From the NCBI RefSeq assembly GCF_002954265.1, contig NZ_PPSL01000008.1, positions 80,843 through 144,842 on the forward strand: a DNA stretch of 64,000 nt. Reading direction: 5' to 3'. Positions 19,257 through 31,800 of the stretch are shown one piece after another. A model generated the notes under the pieces. It saw nothing but the letters and a program-made list of their open reading frames with translations, ran no database searches and was not told the DNA's origin. The number at the start of each line of letters is the position of its first letter. Position 1 is the stretch's first letter. Both the position numbers and the translations under genes were made by a program. The DNA is from Flavipsychrobacter stenotrophus (GTDB lineage Bacteria > Bacteroidota > Bacteroidia > Chitinophagales > Chitinophagaceae).

Positions 19257-22200
19257 ATGAAAACACTTTCTTTATCTATAATAACCTTTGGGTTGGTGCT
19301 GTTGTCTTTTTTATGTAATGCAAAGGGCAATGATCTGTTAGTGGAAAACTATTCACAAAAATTATTACATCAGCCATTACTTTTTACTGAAAATAGCGGG
19401 CAGGCATACGACCAAAGCGGCAAGCTAAGGAATGATGTATTGTTTACAGGCCACAGAGGAGCCATGAGCTTTTGTTTGACAACCGTGGGTATTGAATATC
19501 AGTTTACAAAACTGGTCGGTGACAAAAACAGGAGAAGAAACGTGACTGTAAAAACCCATCGTTTTTCGCTGGAACTTGTTGGAGCCTCCAGGACGGCTTC
19601 AATAGTTAAACTCGGTAGAAGCAACTATACTGAAAACTTTTTTAGTGGTATGAACAGCAGTGGCATTACGGGTGTTGCTAGTTTTGAAAAGGTTGTATAT
19701 CAGAACGTATACCCAAACGTTGACTGGGTGGTGTATAGTGCTGACGGGCATATAAAATATGATTTTGTGGTAAGACCCGGAGGTAATCCCGATCAGATAC
19801 GGCTAAAAGTAAAAGATGCCTCGAGGGTCAGCATAACAAAAGATGGTGCATTACTAATGCAAACGCGTTTGGGTGAGGTAAATGAAGCCCCGCCCAGTAG
19901 CTTTGCAAGCGGCCGGAGTATACCAACAAAATTCAGGCTTTATGACAATAATATCATTGGCTTTGTCATTGCGTCGTACCCTGGTAATGCCACATTGACC
20001 ATTGATCCAGCTGTAAGCTGGACTACATATTATGGCGGAACCGGTAATGAACAGGCCTATGGCTGTGCAACCGATGCATCTGGCAATGTATATCTATCCG
20101 GCACTTTAGCTACTAATGCGACGTCGCTGGCATCAGGTGGATACCAGATAACTTACGGAGGTGGTACTTCTGATGCGTTCCTTATAAAATTCAGGCCTGA
20201 TGGCACAAGAGCCTGGGCAACTTATTATGGTGGTGCTGGTAATGAAACAACACCGTTGTGTGCGGTGGACAATTCAGGTAACGTTTATATGTGCGGTGGT
20301 ACAACTACTACAGTGAGTGCCAGTATTGCAACATCGGGTGCATTTCAGACAGCCATCAGCGGCACAAGCGATTTGTTTCTGGCTAAGTTCGATGCTTCTG
20401 GTGTCCGCCTCTGGTCAACTTATTATGGTGCGAGCGGAGCGGAAGGAACCCCGACATGCTGCGTCGACGCATCTGGAAATGTATATTTATCCGGTACTAC
20501 AGGAGCAGTTTCGATCACAAATCCCGGTAATATTGCTAACAACGGGAATCAGAATATACCATCGTCCGGAGGTACAGGAAATGATGTTTTCATTGCAAAA
20601 TTTAATGCCTCCGGCGTTCGTCAGTGGGGTACTTACTTTGGAGGAGTCGGCAATGAAGTGATCGGTAATCACTCTTGTGCGGTAGACAATTCGGGTAATG
20701 TATACCTATGTGGATCAACTCCTTCAACACTTTCCATTGCAACGAGCGGCAGCTATCAGGCAACCTATGGTGGCGGTACAGGAGACGCCTTTCTTGCTAA
20801 ATTCAACCCTTCTGGTGGTCCGGGGTCACTTTTATGGTGTACGTATTTTGGTGGCTTGATGACTGAAAGCACGGTGAATTGCGCAATGGACAATTCGGGA
20901 AATGTGTATCTCGCAGGATCAACAACTTCAACAAATAATATTGCCAGCAGTGCAACGGTAGCGCAACCTACATATGGTGGAGGCACTTCTGCCGACGCGT
21001 TTTTGGCCAAATTTACCACCAGCGGTACGTTGCTCTGGAGCACATATTACGGTGGATCGTTGGCCGATAATGCCAATGCCTGCGCTACCGCTTCTGATGG
21101 CAGCGTATACATATCTGGTAGTACGGCATCTACATCGGCAGTAGCTACCGGTGGTTTCCAGAACGTAAATGCAGGTTCTACTGACGCTTTAATTGTTAAG
21201 TTCAATTCAGCGGGAGCGCTGCAATGGGGTTCTTACCTTGGCGGGCCGGCGGCGGACGCAGCAAACGGGATTTTTGTAAGTAGTACGGATACAATATTTG
21301 TCTGCGGTTTTACTCAGAGCACTTCAGGCATAGCCACATCAAGTGCTTTTCAGGGAGCGTTCGGAGGGGTTTTAGACCAGTTCTTATCTAAAATATCAGA
21401 TGGTACAGCAACCGCTCCCATAACAAGTATCACAACCGGTGCCATTTCAGGTACGTTATGCGCAAGTGGCGCATCCGTAAGTGTGCCATTTATTGCCACA
21501 GGCACCTTTGCGCCCGGCAATATTTTTACTGCACAGCTATCCGATGCTGCCGGTTCCTTTACCAGCTCATTGATCATAGGCACACTAGCCAGTACCACTT
21601 CAGGAGCTATTTCCGCAAATATTCCTGCAGCTACGCCTGCGGGAAGCGGGTATAGAATACGTGTGGTAAATAGTTTAACTATTGGAACTGATAATGGGTC
21701 TGATCTTGCGGTGACACCGCTGGCCGGTTCTATTTCAGGGCCACTTACACTTCTGCCCGGAGAGATCGTAACAGTAATCGTAACTGGTGCCGGCACAGGT
21801 GGAGCATGGTCAAGCACTTCTTCTTCGGTAGCATCTATAAACGTATCTTCAGGTGTTCTTATAGCAGCATCTACTGCTGCTGCATATAGCACCACTGATA
21901 CATCCACAATTCAATACGCGGTTCCGGTAACCGGTTGTGGAACTGTTAGCTTTACAACCAGGGTAACAGTGAAACCCGCATTTACACCACGTAATCTGGT
22001 GGTTTACCAGGTTGCCGGTACTACAGAGGCGGCAGGTGCGGTTTCGTTGTTGGAATATACAACTACGGGTTCTTCGGTAAACACTGTAGTGCTTCCGTCG
22101 AGCGGTGCCGTTCAAATTACAGCTGGTGCCAGTCGTGTAGTTGAGGGACAAATGTCTCTGGACGCCGAGCAAACTCATCTTATTGTGCCAGGATTTGATG

Positions 22201-25200
22201 CAGCGGCAGGTACTGCCTCTCCACACGGTCAGTTGAGCGCAACATACAAAAGAGAGCTTTTTACAGTTGACCCGCAAAAAAGCGCTACACTAGCCTATAA
22301 GCAAGATGTTTATAACGTAAATGATATTAATGGCGCTACAGCAAATGGTTCAAACTATTTTGCATCAGGATCAGGCAGCAATGGTATAACGTTTATGAAC
22401 ACACCGGCAACTGTATACAGCAATAACTTTCTCAGGAATGTTCACATATTCAATGGTCAACTATATTGTTCAGGTCAATCTCCTGTAGGCATATCTGCAA
22501 TCGGTTCTGGTATGCCAACTTCATCTGCCTCAGTATCGCTACTTAGTACATCGGGTCTTACTTTGTCTAGTCCGTACGCCTTCGCGATAAGCCCGGATGG
22601 TAACACGCTTTATGTTGCTGATGACGCTGCGGGAATATTCAAATATTCAAACGTGGCCGGTACGTTTGTTTTCCAATATAAGGTCACTACTACTACTTGC
22701 CGTGGACTGACGGTTGATTTTACTACGGTGCCTTTTATACTTTATGCAACAACGGCAAATTCGCCTGCCAACTCAGTCATTAAGATCACTGATAACGGTG
22801 CAAGTTCTACCATTATTACATTGGCCACTGCAACAAGCACCAATAATTTCCGGGGTGTTTCATTTACTCCGTCTCCATTTGTTAAGATTAAAGTGACGAC
22901 GCCTGCTATCTGCTCCGGCAACCTCGACACGGTTATCATTTATGCTAATCCGGGCGCTACGGTTACTTATAGCAACGGTATTACTAATTCGTCAGTTACG
23001 ATCGATGCAACGGGTATGGGGATTGTTAGTGTCTCGCCCACAAGTACAACAACCTATTCGCTCGTCAGTATTGCTACTTCTGTTGGAACGTTTCTGGCTA
23101 TAGACAGTGCAACTGTGACAGTTAATCCGGGTGGTGCACCGGCTATTACAACCATACATTCGGACCCTACTGTTTGTGCCGGCAACCCACTGCACCTTAA
23201 TACTGCAATAGCCTCGGGAGCCCTACCTTATACCTATACCTGGACAGGACCCGGATCTTTTACTACATCGTCTGCATCATCTGCTACAACAAACTCAGTA
23301 AATGTAACGTCGATACCGTCGGTGCCAGGGAATCCGGTATATACTCTGTCGGTAGTTGATGCCAATGGATGTCGCGCAACCGGCATAAATACGGTAACAA
23401 CCACAGTTGGCTCGCCGGGTATCTATACTGTAACCGGTACCGGTGGTTATTGTTTGGGTGGTACGGGCATAATTATTGGGCTTAACGGTTCTCAATCGGG
23501 CACAAACTATCAATTGTATAGTGGCGCAACAGCGATAGGTAGTCCGGTTGCGGGCACAGGTAGTACACTTGCTTTTGCGGCGGTAACAGCTGCCGCCACC
23601 TACTCAGTTGCAGGAACAGACGGCGCGTCGGGCTGTAGTATTGGAATGTCTGGCTCAGCTACTGTTACCATATTGCCGCGTCCTGCTATCTTGTCCATTT
23701 CAGGAGAGGGTATTTTATGCGCAGGGTCTGCTTTGCATCTTACCTCTTCTATTTCGGCAACATCGCCGAGCTATAACTACACATGGAACGGGCCATCGTC
23801 TTACAGTAATTCAGCAACCTCAACCTTGCTTTCCAACTCCCTGACCATTACATCGGTACCGGCTACGCCAGCTACACAGGTCTATACACTGATAGTTACA
23901 GATGCTAATGGCTGTGATGCTACAGGTGTCAATACAGTAACTACTACCGTCAATCCGTCGCCAAATGCCGGTGCGATATCGGGTGCGGCATCGCTTATAC
24001 CGGGGCAGATAAGTACGCTAATGTCTTCTGGAGACCCCGGAGGTGTATGGAGTATCAGTGCCCCTGCCTTTGCTACAGTTAGTCCCGGTGGTGTTATCAC
24101 GGGGCTTTCGCAAGGTAGTGCAACTACCAGCTATAGTCTGTCAACAGGCAGTTGTTCGGTATTTGCAACTTTGCCTGTTGTGGTTAGCAATGCTTTTGCA
24201 AATGCGAATATTATTGTGCTTAAGCAAAATGGAAATTCGACATCATCTGCAAGTGTGTCGCTTATTGAATATACAACAAGCGGTGGGGCAATTGGTGCAC
24301 TCAATTTTCCAACAGCATCGGGTAATGTTAAGCTCACACAGGCACCTGTAGGACATGTGCAGGAACAAGGATTTATGACACTGGATGCGGAAGGTACGCA
24401 CATAATTGTTGCTGGTTTTGATACCACAGCGGGTGTTGCGGGTATAACTACTATTCCGGGGTTAGGTGTTCGTAAAGAGATACTGTCGGTCTTGCCATCT
24501 AAAGCCTATTCAAGAGTATCTGTAATACCGGGCACTACCTTGTTTTGTTATGATGATTATTCTTCAGCCACTGCATCGGGGAGTATCTATTATGGTGCCG
24601 GATGCTCTACGGGTACTCCCACAAGTGCGGGTACACAGTTAATGGGCGCAACCGCCAATACTCAGGTGTCAGCTACACCCAACAGCACACGGGTAAACAG
24701 CATATTTAATGGTCAGCTATACACCTCGTCTGTTGTGCCCTCGCCTGGTATTTACCAGGTAGGCACGGGTACTCCTACTGCTGCAGCTACATCAATACTG
24801 ATTACATCGGGTGGGGGAAGTAGCCCTTATGCTTTTATGATCTCGCCTGATAGTAAAACAATGTATGTGGCAGATGACGTTGCGGGTATTCAGAAATTTA
24901 CTAAAACAGGCGGTACCTATAATTTTTCATATAACGTTACTACCACCGCATGCCGTGGCCTTACGGCTGATTTTACTGTAGTGCCCTATATAATATATGC
25001 TACCACAGCCGCCACACCGGTAAATACAGTGATAAAGGTTGCAGACAACGGCGCGGGGTCATCTGTCACAACTCTTGCCGCAGGCACCGCTGCAGTTAAA
25101 TTTAAGGGGGTAGTACTTGCACCTTCATCTAAGGCCGGGATAACCACCAATGCAACTACTTTGTGCTCCGGCAATCCAGACACAGTTACTTTTTATGGTA

Positions 25201-28200
25201 ATCCGGGATCAGTTATCAATTATACCCGGAATGGGGTAGCGGCATCAATAATTATAAATAGTACCGGGGGTGGTTTTATTGTAGATACTTTGCCTGTTTC
25301 TACTACCTATTCTCTGGTGAGTATTGTTACCTCTTTGGGTACTTTTACTGCGTCAGGTAGTGTCACCGTAACCGTCAATCCTTCGCCTGTCATCTCTGCG
25401 CTTTCAGCTGCGGCGAATGTTTGCGCGGGAAGTGATCTTACACTTGCCTCCACACTTAGTTCTGGAGCGGCACCCTTTACTTATGTCTGGAGTGGCCCAT
25501 CGGGTTATTCTTCTTCAATAGTCAGTTCCGCGACCAATTTATCCGTAGTAGTTTCTTCCGTTTCTGCAACGCCTGCAATCCATGTCTATTTATTGGTCGT
25601 TACAGATGTGAATGGTTGTTTTGCAACTGGTACCAATACAGTTACTACAGTAGTGAACGTTGCTCCATCATCCGTTACGGCTATAGCATCCGGTATTTCA
25701 TTATGCACAGGCGCATCGCTGTCTTTAACAGGAACCGCAACCGGTGCAACCAACTATCACTGGTATGGGCCGGGTGCGTATGCTGCCGGTGTATTAAATC
25801 CACCGTCGCTTTCTGTTTCCATGCTTTCTTCAGGCGTTTATACGCTTTCTGCCGGCAGTATGTGCGGTACTATTACCGCCACCACGGCACCTGTAACAGT
25901 CAATAATTATCCAATAGTTTACAACGTGACCGGTGGTAACGGCTGCAGTGCGGCCGGCCTTGTTGCCGGTCTTGATGGCTCTCAGACATCTGATGTCAAC
26001 TATCTTTTAAGAAGATTTCCATCTACTACTGTTGCTACATTCAGTGGTGCCACCGCACCAATCTCATTTGCAGCTGTTTCTGTTCCGGGTGTGTATAGGG
26101 TAGTGGCTATAGGCCCGGGTGGCTGCCAGTCAGATATGGCGGGAGCAGATACTGTGAATCAATCTCCTGCTATTGCTCTGGGAACGATAGGAGGAATATG
26201 TCAACCTGCAACTTCCCTACCTGTTAGTTTTAGTGGCGTTGTAGGTAGCCCGTCTGTTTATATTCTTGATTGGGATACGACAGCTAATGCTGCCGCTTTT
26301 ACTGATATTGCAGCCACCCCGCTAAGTGGATCATCTATAACATTGGCTATTCCTTCGGCGGGCATGCCCGGCACATTCAATGGAAATTTAACGGTGTCTG
26401 ACGGCCTTTGCGGCAGCACCGCTTACCCGGTTAATGTTGCTGTATACACAGATCCTTTCACGTTGGTTACAGGTATTAATCCGCCATGTTCAGGATATTC
26501 AGGTAGTATAGATTTCTCCGGATCGATAGGGACAGTTGTAGAATATTCTATTGATGGTGGTACTCCAGTGTCATTTACGTTTGCTGGTTCCGCATATTCT
26601 CTGTCAACAGGGGTTATGTCGATACCACATACTTATTATTTGATGGGTGCCCACAATCCTGCCTGCTCTGCAGTACTTTCGGATACTATAACTATAAGCC
26701 CAATTCACATGACATGGCTGGGTGCCTCTTCTGACTGGGACGATTCAACCAACTGGTCGTGTGGTTTTGTACCTGGTGTGTCTGACGATGTGTCGATAGG
26801 CACAGCAACTTTCGGGCCTTCGATTGTACTGTCTGGTGCTGCAAGAGATATTCAGTTAAACCCGGGCTCTGCATTGGTTATTGCCAGTGGCAGTCAGCTA
26901 GCGGTAAAAGGCACATTGATCAACAATAGCGCGGTGTCCGGTCAGGGCAAAATAGTATTGAATGGCCTGATACCTCAAATGATAAAGGGGAAAGGTAATA
27001 TTTCCAATCTTGAGCTGGATAATATCGCTGGTGCTACAATAGACACAGGCGCACGTCTCGTGATCGGTACTACATTATTTGTAACCTCGGGTACACTAAC
27101 TACTAACGATAGTCTTGAACTCGCATCAGGCGATTCGCTAAGTACGGCAAGGATAGCCGAATTGCCTCTTTCGGGTAGTTCAATATACGGAAAAGTAAAG
27201 GTAGACCAATACGTGCAGGGGCACTTTCGCAGGTATCGCTTCTGGAGTCACCCATTCAATTCTTCGCTATCGCTAAGCCAGTTGCAGCGATACATAGATA
27301 TTACAGGCCCCGGAGGTGCCGGCAATGGATTTACCTCTACATCTAGTAATGCGCCATCCGCATTCAGGCTAGACCCTTATACAGAGAATGATACCCTGGG
27401 TTACGATCCAGGATGGAAGCCATTTACAAAGATCAATTCATCTGCCGCCGACAGCAATAAGATAAAGAGATTCCAGGGCATCCGTTTATTTATCAGGGGT
27501 ACAAAAGGGGAGGGTCTTGGGTATCTGGGGTACTATGGTATGTATGACCCTTCGCCTGTAGTTGTAAAAATGTCCGGATACATTAATCAGGGATCACAAA
27601 CGGTCTTTCTGGCACAGGGCTATGCTGATCCTTTACATCAGTCTTTCAACATGATAGGTAACCCTTACCCATCTCCGGTTGACATTGGTACTGTTCTTTA
27701 CCATGCTGCACAAACAGGCAATGTACAAGGTGGCGCATTTTATGTCTGGGATCCTACATGGGGAGCCGGTGGAAACTTCGTGACAGTACCTATCGGTACT
27801 TCAACGCCAATTCCTTATAACATAGGGACCAATACCTGCTTTCAGGTGCGCGCAGCTCACAATGGCGACTCACTCAATTTTGTAGAAAGCGATAAGTCAG
27901 CTGCATACAATAATTATCTTTTCAAAATGCCTTCAGACTATCTGACGCTCTGCATTTACGACAGCAACTATCATATCTGGGATGCCCTTCATTTTCGGTT
28001 TGATGATAGTTCGACTGATGCCGAAGACAGTAAGTTTGATGCAGTAAAACAATTGAATGCTGATTTTGTATTCTACAGCCTTTCATCTGACAGTCGTAAA
28101 ATGGCAATAGATGATCGTCCTTTCAGTGCGGGTAAAGTGATACCCCTTGGTATTGCGAGCGCATACAATCAGAACTTTATAATCAAGTCCGAAAATGTAG

Positions 28201-28616
28201 CGCTTCCTTCGGGGAATACTCTATTTCTGCATGACAAGCTATTGGAAAGGTTTACGGAATTAAAGCCGGGAGCTGAATATGGCTTTACAATCAACAAAGA
28301 AAAAGCATCACAGGGCGATGCAAGGTTTGAATTGGTGCTTAGGTCAGAATCGAGATCTGCAGATAATGATCTAAAGTTAACCATGATGCCTAACCCAGCA
28401 TCTGAAGAGTTGAACATACTTTTCACTTCTACCAGGAATGAGCAGACAAGTGTAAGAATAATGGACCTGTCAGGTGTGAATATTTACAGTAAAGATTTGG
28501 GTATAACACAAGGTGGTATAGTAAACATACCCTTTAACAATGTCACATCTGGTATATACGTGGTAGAACTTACATCTGGTGCGAAGAAAGTAATACAAAA
28601 GTTATTGAAGGAATAG
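19257..28616 (+). CDS. very large SBBP beta-propeller T9SS-secreted protein
   Basis: About 3,119 residues. I chose ATG 19257 (MKTLSLSIITFGLVLLSFL, a clean signal peptide) over the open frame reaching back to 19119. The order is a DUF7948-like domain with FTENSGQ, SBBP repeats ending near base 21390, then a ~330-residue module (SLLEYTT ... SPYAFAISPDGNTLYVADD ... CRGLTVDF), encoded near 22000-22880 and again near 24190-25120. PKD/Ig-like repeats lie between and after these copies. A late non-repetitive region (about 26700-28300) with VKVDQYVQGHFRRYRFWSHP resembles the pre-CTD region of other Bacteroidota surface proteins. The C-terminal T9SS domain reads MMPNPASEELNILF ... NNVTSGIYVVELTSG. It starts 144 bp after its paralogue, so the pair may be co-transcribed. 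Confidence 0.87.
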   Translation: MKTLSLSIITFGLVLLSFLCNAKGNDLLVENYSQKLLHQPLLFTENSGQAYDQSGKLRNDVLFTGHRGAMSFCLTTVGIEYQFTKLVGDKNRRRNVTVKTHRFSLELVGASRTASIVKLGRSNYTENFFSGMNSSGITGVASFEKVVYQNVYPNVDWVVYSADGHIKYDFVVRPGGNPDQIRLKVKDASRVSITKDGALLMQTRLGEVNEAPPSSFASGRSIPTKFRLYDNNIIGFVIASYPGNATLTIDPAVSWTTYYGGTGNEQAYGCATDASGNVYLSGTLATNATSLASGGYQITYGGGTSDAFLIKFRPDGTRAWATYYGGAGNETTPLCAVDNSGNVYMCGGTTTTVSASIATSGAFQTAISGTSDLFLAKFDASGVRLWSTYYGASGAEGTPTCCVDASGNVYLSGTTGAVSITNPGNIANNGNQNIPSSGGTGNDVFIAKFNASGVRQWGTYFGGVGNEVIGNHSCAVDNSGNVYLCGSTPSTLSIATSGSYQATYGGGTGDAFLAKFNPSGGPGSLLWCTYFGGLMTESTVNCAMDNSGNVYLAGSTTSTNNIASSATVAQPTYGGGTSADAFLAKFTTSGTLLWSTYYGGSLADNANACATASDGSVYISGSTASTSAVATGGFQNVNAGSTDALIVKFNSAGALQWGSYLGGPAADAANGIFVSSTDTIFVCGFTQSTSGIATSSAFQGAFGGVLDQFLSKISDGTATAPITSITTGAISGTLCASGASVSVPFIATGTFAPGNIFTAQLSDAAGSFTSSLIIGTLASTTSGAISANIPAATPAGSGYRIRVVNSLTIGTDNGSDLAVTPLAGSISGPLTLLPGEIVTVIVTGAGTGGAWSSTSSSVASINVSSGVLIAASTAAAYSTTDTSTIQYAVPVTGCGTVSFTTRVTVKPAFTPRNLVVYQVAGTTEAAGAVSLLEYTTTGSSVNTVVLPSSGAVQITAGASRVVEGQMSLDAEQTHLIVPGFDAAAGTASPHGQLSATYKRELFTVDPQKSATLAYKQDVYNVNDINGATANGSNYFASGSGSNGITFMNTPATVYSNNFLRNVHIFNGQLYCSGQSPVGISAIGSGMPTSSASVSLLSTSGLTLSSPYAFAISPDGNTLYVADDAAGIFKYSNVAGTFVFQYKVTTTTCRGLTVDFTTVPFILYATTANSPANSVIKITDNGASSTIITLATATSTNNFRGVSFTPSPFVKIKVTTPAICSGNLDTVIIYANPGATVTYSNGITNSSVTIDATGMGIVSVSPTSTTTYSLVSIATSVGTFLAIDSATVTVNPGGAPAITTIHSDPTVCAGNPLHLNTAIASGALPYTYTWTGPGSFTTSSASSATTNSVNVTSIPSVPGNPVYTLSVVDANGCRATGINTVTTTVGSPGIYTVTGTGGYCLGGTGIIIGLNGSQSGTNYQLYSGATAIGSPVAGTGSTLAFAAVTAAATYSVAGTDGASGCSIGMSGSATVTILPRPAILSISGEGILCAGSALHLTSSISATSPSYNYTWNGPSSYSNSATSTLLSNSLTITSVPATPATQVYTLIVTDANGCDATGVNTVTTTVNPSPNAGAISGAASLIPGQISTLMSSGDPGGVWSISAPAFATVSPGGVITGLSQGSATTSYSLSTGSCSVFATLPVVVSNAFANANIIVLKQNGNSTSSASVSLIEYTTSGGAIGALNFPTASGNVKLTQAPVGHVQEQGFMTLDAEGTHIIVAGFDTTAGVAGITTIPGLGVRKEILSVLPSKAYSRVSVIPGTTLFCYDDYSSATASGSIYYGAGCSTGTPTSAGTQLMGATANTQVSATPNSTRVNSIFNGQLYTSSVVPSPGIYQVGTGTPTAAATSILITSGGGSSPYAFMISPDSKTMYVADDVAGIQKFTKTGGTYNFSYNVTTTACRGLTADFTVVPYIIYATTAATPVNTVIKVADNGAGSSVTTLAAGTAAVKFKGVVLAPSSKAGITTNATTLCSGNPDTVTFYGNPGSVINYTRNGVAASIIINSTGGGFIVDTLPVSTTYSLVSIVTSLGTFTASGSVTVTVNPSPVISALSAAANVCAGSDLTLASTLSSGAAPFTYVWSGPSGYSSSIVSSATNLSVVVSSVSATPAIHVYLLVVTDVNGCFATGTNTVTTVVNVAPSSVTAIASGISLCTGASLSLTGTATGATNYHWYGPGAYAAGVLNPPSLSVSMLSSGVYTLSAGSMCGTITATTAPVTVNNYPIVYNVTGGNGCSAAGLVAGLDGSQTSDVNYLLRRFPSTTVATFSGATAPISFAAVSVPGVYRVVAIGPGGCQSDMAGADTVNQSPAIALGTIGGICQPATSLPVSFSGVVGSPSVYILDWDTTANAAAFTDIAATPLSGSSITLAIPSAGMPGTFNGNLTVSDGLCGSTAYPVNVAVYTDPFTLVTGINPPCSGYSGSIDFSGSIGTVVEYSIDGGTPVSFTFAGSAYSLSTGVMSIPHTYYLMGAHNPACSAVLSDTITISPIHMTWLGASSDWDDSTNWSCGFVPGVSDDVSIGTATFGPSIVLSGAARDIQLNPGSALVIASGSQLAVKGTLINNSAVSGQGKIVLNGLIPQMIKGKGNISNLELDNIAGATIDTGARLVIGTTLFVTSGTLTTNDSLELASGDSLSTARIAELPLSGSSIYGKVKVDQYVQGHFRRYRFWSHPFNSSLSLSQLQRYIDITGPGGAGNGFTSTSSNAPSAFRLDPYTENDTLGYDPGWKPFTKINSSAADSNKIKRFQGIRLFIRGTKGEGLGYLGYYGMYDPSPVVVKMSGYINQGSQTVFLAQGYADPLHQSFNMIGNPYPSPVDIGTVLYHAAQTGNVQGGAFYVWDPTWGAGGNFVTVPIGTSTPIPYNIGTNTCFQVRAAHNGDSLNFVESDKSAAYNNYLFKMPSDYLTLCIYDSNYHIWDALHFRFDDSSTDAEDSKFDAVKQLNADFVFYSLSSDSRKMAIDDRPFSAGKVIPLGIASAYNQNFIIKSENVALPSGNTLFLHDKLLERFTELKPGAEYGFTINKEKASQGDARFELVLRSESRSADNDLKLTMMPNPASEELNILFTSTRNEQTSVRIMDLSGVNIYSKDLGITQGGIVNIPFNNVTSGIYVVELTSGAKKVIQKLLKE

Positions 28617-28834
28617 CGATTGCTGAAGCAGATAGCGGTAATTTATTTTATTAAATCATAAGTTAAAATACTTGTTCTTTTTGATCGTGTCATTGTAGAT
28701 ATTGTAATTGTTTGAAAATGAATATCTTAAAAAAAGGTACTGAAATCGTTTAATAATTCGATAATCATGCGTTAACAATGACCTGTTATTGGGGTAATAC
28801 AATTGGTGGATTTTTGCCCAAAATAGACTCGGAG

Positions 28835-31800
28835 ATGGGAAATAAGAATCTGTATTCATTACACGTGAAGGAAGACCGATCAGAGTGCAGGAAGACGAGA
28901 ATAAGTTTTAGATGGAATAATTGCAGCGCTTTTAGGAACCTGCTTTTAGTTGCATTGCTTTTTGTTACAGTAAATCTGAGTGCACAAGTTGGTTTTAGTG
29001 GTTCTTACTTCGAGAATTTTAACTCATTTAGTTTAGGCACTGCCCCGTTGGGATGGTCTTACTCAGGAACTTTCAGGGGTACCGGTACCGGTACAAGTAA
29101 TACAGGGGGGATATGGTGCTATGGAGCGGGATCTGATTGGTCAATGGGGTTGCTACATTCCGGCTCTGCCGGTATCATCTACATTACGGGTTCTTTTACA
29201 AATGCTACTGCATCTACAATTACAGCATTGACTATTTCTTATAATTTTGAGCAATGGAGATATGCTAACGGGTCGGGGTTAGTAGCAACAAGTGCAGGCG
29301 CCCTTGCAGGATCAAGCGCTACGATACAGGCTGCGTTGAGTGGCTCTGGATCTGCAAGTGGTTCGTCAGGTACGGTGACAACAACTCCCAAAACAGTATC
29401 GTTGACCGGACTTTCAATAGCACCGGGTGCTGCTTTTTCAATTACCTGGACCGTAGATGATCCTGGTGGCTCTGATAATGGAGTGTCCGTTGATGATTTC
29501 AGAATGTGCATTCCGAATGCCTCATTCCCCGTAACTGCAGCCAATACAACACCTGTAACCGCAGGTACTTCATTTACACTGTCAAGTACACCAACGGGAA
29601 CTTATACACCATTCACGTATAGCTGGACAGGTCCCGCGGGCTCCGGTTTCAGCAGTACCAATCAAAACCCGTTTATCCCTGGTGCCGGAGTTACTGCCGC
29701 CTATGACGGCTCCTATACTGTCGTAGTGACTGATGCTAATTCTTGTACAGCTTCGGTTACTACTACCGCTACTGTTACTACGGTTAGTTGTACTGTACCA
29801 CCTACGGCTGTGACTGCTACGCCTTCTTCAACTGCATTATGCAGTGGAGGGGTGCTTACGCTTACGGGAACTGCTACCGGAGGGGCTACTTATTCCTGGA
29901 CAGGCCCAAATAGCTACTCATCTGTATTTCTAAATCCGCCTGCATTTTCAACCAGCACGGCCAGCTCAGGTATATATACCCTCGTAGCTACAAATGCCTG
30001 TGGCAGCACTACAGTTACAACTGCCTCTGTGACCGTTACAGCAGCACCCACAGCATTGCTTGCTACCGCATCTGCGACTACTCTGTGTGCTGGAACTTCC
30101 TTAACACTTACTGGATCAGCAACAGGTGCTACTTCTTTTGGCTGGTCCGGATCAAGTGGTTATTCATCTTCTGTTCAAAACCCGCCTGCGTTTGTTACGT
30201 CAGTTACATCTACTGGTATTTATACATTTACTGCTTCCAACAGTTGCGGAATTGCCACTACTACTACGGGGATGATAACGGTCATCACATTGCCTGCTGC
30301 AGTTTCTGCTGCAGTATCGGCTACTGGTGTTTGCGTTGGGGGCACACTTACGCTTAGTGGTACCTCTACGGGGGCGACTTCATATTCGTGGAGCGGACCA
30401 GGCAGTTATAGCGCTGCGGTGCTTAATCCTCCCGGGTTTGTTACTTCACCTACGTCGGGCGGGATATATACGCTTACTGCCACCAATATGTGCGGTAATA
30501 CAACTGCAACCACGACTACCGTGACCATCCTAACCGTACCAACAACAGTAACAGCAGCATTGTCTGCCTCGGCACTATGCTTGGGTGATGCATTAACACT
30601 TACCGGTACTGCCATTGGCGCTACCACTTATTCGTGGAGCGGCCCGGGTACTTATTCTGCTGCAGTGCTTAATCCGCCTGTAATTACTACATCCACATCA
30701 TCGGCAGGAGTGTATACACTGACAGCTACCAATGTATGCGGTAATACGACAGCAACAACAACAACTTTAACAGTTAACACGGTACCTACTGCAGTTGCAG
30801 CTACTGCAAACCCAACTACATTATGCAGAGGAGATGCATTAACATTGACAGGTGGCGCTACCAGCCCTATTACTACCACTTATTCCTGGAGTGGACCGGG
30901 CAGTTATTCATCTGCGGTGCAGAACCCACCAGCGATAATTACCGACGCATCATCGGCTGGAGTATATACAGTTACTGCAACCAATCTATGCGGTAGCGCT
31001 ACCGCTACAACGGCTTCTGTTACTGTCAATACTGCGCCTATAGCCGTTACGGCGACTACATCTGCAACAACTTTGTGCAGCGGCAATGTGCTTACTCTTA
31101 CCGGTACAGCCATCAGCCCTTTGAGTACTACCTATTCATGGAGCGGGCCAGACAGTTATTCTTCCGCAGTACTTAATCCAGCTGGCATCACCACCTCTAC
31201 TATGTCGGCAGGTGTATATACACTAACAGCCACTAACATTTGCGGTAGTACCATTACTATGACATCATCTATTACTATCAATACTGTACCTTCGGCGGTT
31301 ACGGCTACCGCATCTGCTCCGACCCTCTGTGCGGGCAATACGCTTACACTTACGGGTGTTGTAACTAATGCCACCAGTTACCAGTGGAATGGCCCCGACG
31401 GCTACCTATCTTCTAGCCTAAACCCGGCTGGTATTATCACTACAACTCTGTCCTCGGGTATATACACACTTACCGCAACCAATAGCTGTGGCAATACCTT
31501 TGGAATTACTGCTCCTGTAACTGTAAACGATGTGCCTCAGTCAATAACTGCAACACCATCTGCCACGGTAATATGCAGCGGGTCTGCACTTACCCTTACC
31601 GGTACCGCTGTAAGTGCTCTGGCCACCACTTATGGATGGGCGGGACCAGATAGTTATACGTCGACAGATCTGAACCCTGCCGGTATTATCACTACCACTT
31701 TATCGGCCGGCATTTATACATTTACAGCTACCAACAGCTGCGGCAGTTCAGTTGCTACAACGTCTTCTATAATCATTCGCACCGTACCAACTGCTGTGAC

